From CAZJUP01 sp964549275 (GTDB lineage: Bacteria > Fidelibacterota > Marinisomatia > Marinisomatales > TCS55), in NCBI GenBank assembly GCA_964549275.1, contig CAZJUP010000009.1, positions 1-64,000 on the forward strand: a stretch of 64,000 bases of DNA, in the 5' to 3' direction. Shown here piece after piece: positions 60,115 through 64,000 of the stretch; positions within the stretch are counted from its first letter, which is position 1, and each line of letters starts with the position of its first letter. The notes under the pieces were generated by a model, which saw only the letters and a program-made list of their open reading frames with translations, searched no databases and was not told where the DNA came from. The translations under genes were made by a program, and so were the position numbers.

Positions 60115-60177
60115 AATAATGGAGTATTGCCAGCCTGACGACAGAAAGGGAGTATTGGAATATTGGATAAATGGAGA

Positions 60178-60226
60178 ACTCTGCGGAAGTTCCTGCCGAC
60201 GGCGGGCAAGTGGAACTTCCGCAAAG
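60178..60226 (+). repeat. 29-nt family palindrome with long loop
   Basis: TGCGGAAGTTCC and GGAACTTCCGCA pair perfectly, and the loop contains TGCCGACGGCGGGCA, itself nearly palindromic. It fills the gap between moaA and the lipoprotein gene, after TGGAGTATTGG units from 60119. Confidence 0.75.
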
Positions 60227-60237
60227 ATAAAACACAC

Positions 60238-61272
60238 ATGAAGAAAATATTACTAACTACTATTTTATTCACTCTGATTTTTTCAGGGTGTATTCTTATG
60301 AATTCTCATTCACCTATCATTCAGTTAAAACCAGAATCTCTTTCTACTTTAGAAAAGACTGAACCAATTATCAATTTGAATGAAAATTTCAAAATAATTA
60401 ATCTGTATTTGAAACAGGTCAAAATTTTACAGGAGTCTTCCGTAAATCCAAAAAGTGATGTTGTCAACGAAATGGTACATAATGTATATGACCCTTACAT
60501 AGATTTTTGGGGACCTTATATCGGAAATAAACGGTCTTTTATTAAATGGGTGCAATCAAAACTATTTAGTAAAAACCATCCTGTTTATAAAAATGCTGAT
60601 GCTTTGCTTAGTTTGGATATTGAAAAGATTTTTACAAATACGGTAAAAAAGTTTGAGAGTTTTTCAGGAAAATACCCTAAAGGTACTTGGTATTTAATTT
60701 ACGGCCCTGGTTGGACAAATATGGGTGGATTGAAGAATGGAATTATGCTTTTGGATTTTTCACGAATGAATCCAACTAATGAAGAAATTTCTTTTCTGCT
60801 TCCCCATGAGTTAAATCACCAAGTTTACCATGATGAATACATTGATGAAGACGATAATACTGTTCTTTACAGTATTATTAATGAAGGATTTGCTTCATAT
60901 TTTAATTACATTTTTTGGGATAAGAAATTTTCTCAGGCAAAAGCTGTCGCATACAGTGAAGATGAATGGAATTGGTGTTTATTGCATGAAAAGGAAATTT
61001 TTGATAAAGCACAAAAATATCTGAATTCATCAAATAAAAATGATATTGAACTATTCAATTTTAGAAAGAAAAAATTTTTAAATTGGGGGCCGGGAGCAAT
61101 TGGTTATTTTATTGGATTTAGGATATGTCAATCCTATATAAAAACTAATGGTAAAAATTCCTGGAAAGATATATATCAAATGTCAGTAAGCGAAGTTTAT
61201 AGGAAGAGCGGTTATCAAAAATCCTTGAAAGAAAAACACAAAGACCCAGCGAATACAGAGAAAAAATCATGA
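60238..61272 (+). CDS. Lipoprotein metalloprotease-like protein (DUF2268-like)
   Basis: This 344-residue protein starts at MKKILLTTILFTLIFSGC; the Cys of FSGC is the lipidation site. The preceding in-frame stretch is repeat sequence. LLPHELNHQVYHDEY near residue 188 has the HExxH zinc motif, and INEGFASYF near residue 215 fits a third ligand Glu, as in DUF2268-type predicted proteases. It overlaps moaCB by four bases. A protease in a Moco operon is unexpected, and its role is unknown. Confidence 0.75.
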   Translation: MKKILLTTILFTLIFSGCILMNSHSPIIQLKPESLSTLEKTEPIINLNENFKIINLYLKQVKILQESSVNPKSDVVNEMVHNVYDPYIDFWGPYIGNKRSFIKWVQSKLFSKNHPVYKNADALLSLDIEKIFTNTVKKFESFSGKYPKGTWYLIYGPGWTNMGGLKNGIMLLDFSRMNPTNEEISFLLPHELNHQVYHDEYIDEDDNTVLYSIINEGFASYFNYIFWDKKFSQAKAVAYSEDEWNWCLLHEKEIFDKAQKYLNSSNKNDIELFNFRKKKFLNWGPGAIGYFIGFRICQSYIKTNGKNSWKDIYQMSVSEVYRKSGYQKSLKEKHKDPANTEKKS

Positions 61273-62210
61273 ACGAGTTTTCACATTTAGATAAACACGG
61301 AAATGTCAAAATGGTGGATGTGACGGACAAAGTTTCCACAGCCAGAATGGCCAAAGCAGAAGGAAAAATTACCATGAATCCGGAAACAGTTTTAGCCATT
61401 CAGGATGAAACACTTCCGAAAGGGAATGTACTCACTACTGCAAAAATCGCTGCGATACAAACGGCGAAAAAGACTGCTGAACTCATTCCCATGTGCCAAC
61501 AATTGAATCTCTCATTCGTGAATGTTGAATTTGAGTTGGCATCTGATTCTGTTCTGATTCGATCAACGGTGAAAACCAAGGAAGCCACGGGCGTAGAAAT
61601 GGAAGCCCTTTCAGCTGTGTCCGGGGCGGCACTCACCATTTATGATATGTGCAAAGCGGTGGATAAAACCATGGAAATTGGTGGAATCAAACTGGTGAAA
61701 AAAGTGGGTGGGAAGTCTGACCATACTTCAGAATACAGACCCAAAGTAGGTGTGATTACCCTGAGTGACAGTGTGGCATCGGGTGACTCGGAAGATAAGA
61801 CCGGCGTAATTTTAAGTGACGGATTTACGAATTCTGGATGCGAGTTAATTGAAAAAATTGTTTTGGAAGATGGTTCTGATCAATTGGTGCCCACTATTCA
61901 AAATTGGGTTGATTCCGGTATTGAACTCATTCTAACCACAGGTGGTACTGGATTGGGTCCGCGAGATTTGACCATCCAAACAGTAGAAAAATTATTTGAC
62001 TCAAAATTGCTGGGAATCGAACAGGCGCTCCATGCCTATGGTCGGGGAAAAGTGAAAACGGCTATGCTTTCCCGGTTGATGGCAGGTGTGGTAAATGGAG
62101 CGATTGTGATTTGTTTACCGGGGAGTCCCGGTGCGGCGAAGGATTCACTGCAGGTGTTAATTCCAACTATTTTTCATTCATTTCATATGATGCGGGGAGA
62201 AAAACACTAG
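61269..62210 (+). CDS. moaCB: MoaC-MoaB/MogA fusion with altered active site
   Basis: This 313-residue protein joins MoaC (residues 1-150: VDVTDKVSTARMAKAEGKI, GVEMEALSAVSGAALTIYDM, KKVGGKSDHT) to a MoaB/MogA domain (VGVITLSDSVASGDSEDKTG, ILTTGGTGLGPRDLT, IVICLPGSPGAAKDSL). MoaC makes cyclic pyranopterin monophosphate and MogA/MoaB adenylates molybdopterin. In E. coli MoaC the motif is LIPLCHPL with catalytic His77; here it reads LIPMCQQL, with Gln at residue 77. The other conserved residues are present. The fusion itself is a known form. Confidence 0.88.
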   Translation: MNEFSHLDKHGNVKMVDVTDKVSTARMAKAEGKITMNPETVLAIQDETLPKGNVLTTAKIAAIQTAKKTAELIPMCQQLNLSFVNVEFELASDSVLIRSTVKTKEATGVEMEALSAVSGAALTIYDMCKAVDKTMEIGGIKLVKKVGGKSDHTSEYRPKVGVITLSDSVASGDSEDKTGVILSDGFTNSGCELIEKIVLEDGSDQLVPTIQNWVDSGIELILTTGGTGLGPRDLTIQTVEKLFDSKLLGIEQALHAYGRGKVKTAMLSRLMAGVVNGAIVICLPGSPGAAKDSLQVLIPTIFHSFHMMRGEKH

Positions 62211-62244
62211 AAGATGGAGTATTGGATAATTGGAGTTTTGGAAA

Positions 62245-62273
62245 CTTTGCGGAAGTGTGAAACTTCCGCAAAG
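62245..62273 (+). repeat. 29-nt palindrome before tauE
   Basis: CTTTGCGGAAGTG and AACTTCCGCAAAG around TGA form the family hairpin with one changed stem base. It lies between moaCB and the TauE-like gene, preceded by TGGAGTATTGG units. Confidence 0.8.
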
Positions 62274-62283
62274 TTTAATTAAT

Positions 62284-63024
62284 ATGACCGATTTAATTCT
62301 TCCATTACTATTTGTGTTTGTTGCCTTCATATACTCTTCAGTCGGTTTGGGTGGCGGATCATCCTATACGGCGCTCATGGCCATCATGGGAGTGAATTAT
62401 ACTATAATTCCCACCACCTCCCTCACCTTAAACTTGGTGGTGACATTTATAGGTGTGGTCAATTTCTGGCGAAATGGGTTTGGCCGGTTGGACCTAATCG
62501 GACCGTTTCTCATTACATCCATCCCTATGGCTTATTTAGCCGGCTCATTACCTCTGCCAGAAATTCTTTTTAAAATATTACTACTGGTAACGCTTTTTGT
62601 TGTTGCAATCAGGATATACATTGTAAATGAATTGAGTATTTCCATTCAACTAACTGAAATACAAAAGTGGGTTTTTGTTTTTAGTTTAGGGGCTATTTTA
62701 GGATTTATCGCTGGTGCAGTGGGCATTGGTGGTGGTATTTACCTTGTTCCCCTGATAATAATGTTTCGGCTTGGGTCAGAAAAGGAAGCTGCTGCATCCG
62801 GTGCCATGTTCATTTGGGTGAATTCACTTGTGGGAGTTATTGCACGGGCAAAAATAGGCACATTTGAATCTGATTTAATTTTACCTCTAATCGGTGCTGT
62901 ACTCGTAGGTGGCTTTGCAGGATCTCACATGGGCGCGATTAAATTCACATCAAAAACCATTCAAAAGGTAATGGGTGGTGTCATCATTATTGCTATTCTA
63001 TTTTTATTAAAAGGACTATTATGA
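62284..63024 (+). CDS. TauE/SafE-family membrane exporter
   Basis: This 246-residue protein starts at MTDLILPLLF; an upstream in-frame start would use repeat sequence. It has about seven to eight helices with the TSUP family pattern SSVGLGGGSSYTALMAIMG and a second copy GAVGIGGGIYLVPLIIM. TSUP transporters move sulfite, sulfoacetate or other anions. Its stop overlaps the moeA start, so it is in the Moco operon. In this context sulfite export is the natural guess, relieving sulfite made by the sHdr pathway, but the substrate is unproven. Confidence 0.85.
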   Translation: MTDLILPLLFVFVAFIYSSVGLGGGSSYTALMAIMGVNYTIIPTTSLTLNLVVTFIGVVNFWRNGFGRLDLIGPFLITSIPMAYLAGSLPLPEILFKILLLVTLFVVAIRIYIVNELSISIQLTEIQKWVFVFSLGAILGFIAGAVGIGGGIYLVPLIIMFRLGSEKEAAASGAMFIWVNSLVGVIARAKIGTFESDLILPLIGAVLVGGFAGSHMGAIKFTSKTIQKVMGGVIIIAILFLLKGLL

Positions 63025-64000
63025 TTTCTTTTCAGAAAGCTAAATTAATTATAAAAAAACACCTTTTCACTTTAGAGACAGAACAGGTTCATTTACGTGA
63101 GTCCGGTGGGTGTGTAATAACCCAAGATGTCATCGCAACATTTCCATCACCTCTTTTTGATAATTCAGCGATGGATGGCTTTGCTGTACGGTCTAAAGAT
63201 ACCTATGGTGCAAGTCCAGATAACCCGGTTCTATTAAAATTGGCGGGGGTGAGTTCTGCAGGAACCCCAAGTGATGTAAGTTTAAAAGAGGGTGAGTGTA
63301 TTCAATGTATGACTGGTGCCAAGATTCCTGATGGTGCAGATGCTGTAATAATGGTGGAGGATACCAGTGGTTTTTCCGGCTCCGAATTTGTTCAAATAAT
63401 GGTTGAGAGTTTTCCTGGCAAGCATGTTAGATACCAAGGTGAAGAAATTAAAAAAGGTGAAATACTCATTCAAAAAGGAACAAATTTATCTCCAAGTGAG
63501 ATAGGTACCTGTGCCACGTTTGGATATGATAATCTTATGGTATTTAAAAAACCCAAGGTTGCTATATTTGGTACAGGGGATGAATTGGTTGAACCCGGGA
63601 ATCAATTGGGAGAGGGGCAAATTTATAATTCTAATTTATATGTTTTATCGGAACTAGCGATTCGTGCAGGCACTGAAGTGATCCTGCGGGAGGTGATTAA
63701 AGATGATTTATCTTCATTAAGAACATTTCTATTAGAAGCAATAAATTCCTGTGATATTGTCATTTCTTCCGGTGGTATTTCTATGGGAAAGCATGACTAT
63801 GTTAGGGATGTATTTATAGAATTGGGTGTGGAAGAACATTTTTGGAAAGTTGCTCAAAAGCCGGGGAAACCACTTTTTTTCGGAACGGGACATAATACGT
63901 TAATTTTTGGTCTGCCGGGAAATCCAGTCTCGTCATATATCGGATTTATGGAATGGGTTTGGCCCGTCATCAATACGATGACAGGCCAGCCTGCACCAAC
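63021..64000 (+). CDS. moeA: MoeA molybdopterin molybdenumtransferase (partial)
   Basis: The gene begins at ATG 63021, overlapping the exporter stop by four bases, and runs off the window after about 326 codons, with no stop. SPLFDNSAMDGFAVRS is the MoeA substrate-binding motif, CMTGAKIPDGADAVIMVED follows, and FGTGDELVEPGN, ISSGGISMGKHDYVRDV and GLPGNPVSSYIGF are the MoeA core. MoeA inserts molybdate into adenylated molybdopterin. It completes the moaA, moaCB, moeA set for SoeA. moaD and moaE are not in this window. Confidence 0.92.
   Translation, partial: MISFQKAKLIIKKHLFTLETEQVHLRESGGCVITQDVIATFPSPLFDNSAMDGFAVRSKDTYGASPDNPVLLKLAGVSSAGTPSDVSLKEGECIQCMTGAKIPDGADAVIMVEDTSGFSGSEFVQIMVESFPGKHVRYQGEEIKKGEILIQKGTNLSPSEIGTCATFGYDNLMVFKKPKVAIFGTGDELVEPGNQLGEGQIYNSNLYVLSELAIRAGTEVILREVIKDDLSSLRTFLLEAINSCDIVISSGGISMGKHDYVRDVFIELGVEEHFWKVAQKPGKPLFFGTGHNTLIFGLPGNPVSSYIGFMEWVWPVINTMTGQPAP

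Overview
The window looks like an AT-rich Gram-negative bacterium of the wider FCB group. It has TonB/HmuY-type haem uptake, Bacteroidetes-like lipoproteins and many palindromic repeats between genes. A Marinimicrobia-like lineage is my guess, not something the sequence proves. Every assignment rests on reading the sequence and recalled family motifs; nothing was searched.

Layout: (1) 0.1-2 kb, minus strand: sodium/phosphate symporter and PhoU-like protein. (2) 2-10.8 kb: fatty-acid beta-oxidation operon (fadN, haemolysin III-like, fadA, acyl-CoA dehydrogenase, TetR regulator) with a divergent second acyl-CoA dehydrogenase. (3) 11-15.8 kb: haem/iron uptake locus behind a Fur-like box (small protein, 8-TM protein, TetR, TonB receptor, HmuY). 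(4) 15.9-17.7 kb: hemerythrin/PAS protein with a DUF1858/DUF2249-like partner. (5) 17.7-22.8 kb, minus: secreted amidohydrolases and a LOG-family protein. (6) 23-29 kb: small membrane proteins, M19 dipeptidase, rpe, tkt, rpiB. (7) 29-50.8 kb: a large sulfur-oxidation locus. (8) 50.8-58.1 kb: a SoeABC-type molybdenum sulfite dehydrogenase, split by a 2.7-kb toxin-antitoxin/GmrSD insert. (9) 58.3-64 kb: hemerythrin, molybdenum-cofactor genes behind a structured leader, a TauE-type exporter, and moeA running off the end.

Regions 7-9 form one pathway. TusA and two DsrE-type carriers pass sulfane sulfur to the lipoate-binding proteins. The sHdr complex (HdrC1, B1, A, Hyp and an HdrC-HdrB fusion) oxidises the bound sulfur to sulfite. 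Electrons probably leave through EtfAB to a membrane ETF:quinone oxidoreductase. Dedicated lipoate ligases and radical SAM proteins build the cofactor. SoeBC and SoeA oxidise sulfite to sulfate in the cytoplasm, the mob/moa/moe genes supply molybdenum cofactor, and a TauE-type protein may export sulfite or another sulfonate. An ArsR regulator with a perfect palindromic operator opens the locus.

The most unusual points are: a one-domain protein at 48930-49376 resembling the catalytic half of sulfur oxygenase reductase; a nitroreductase gene inside the hdr genes; a TusA-like gene broken by one in-frame TGA; a 29-nt palindrome family whose copies exactly flank a RAYT transposase and one of which sits in frame inside a lipoate ligase gene; and the defence insert in the soe operon with a duplicated soeA 5' end.
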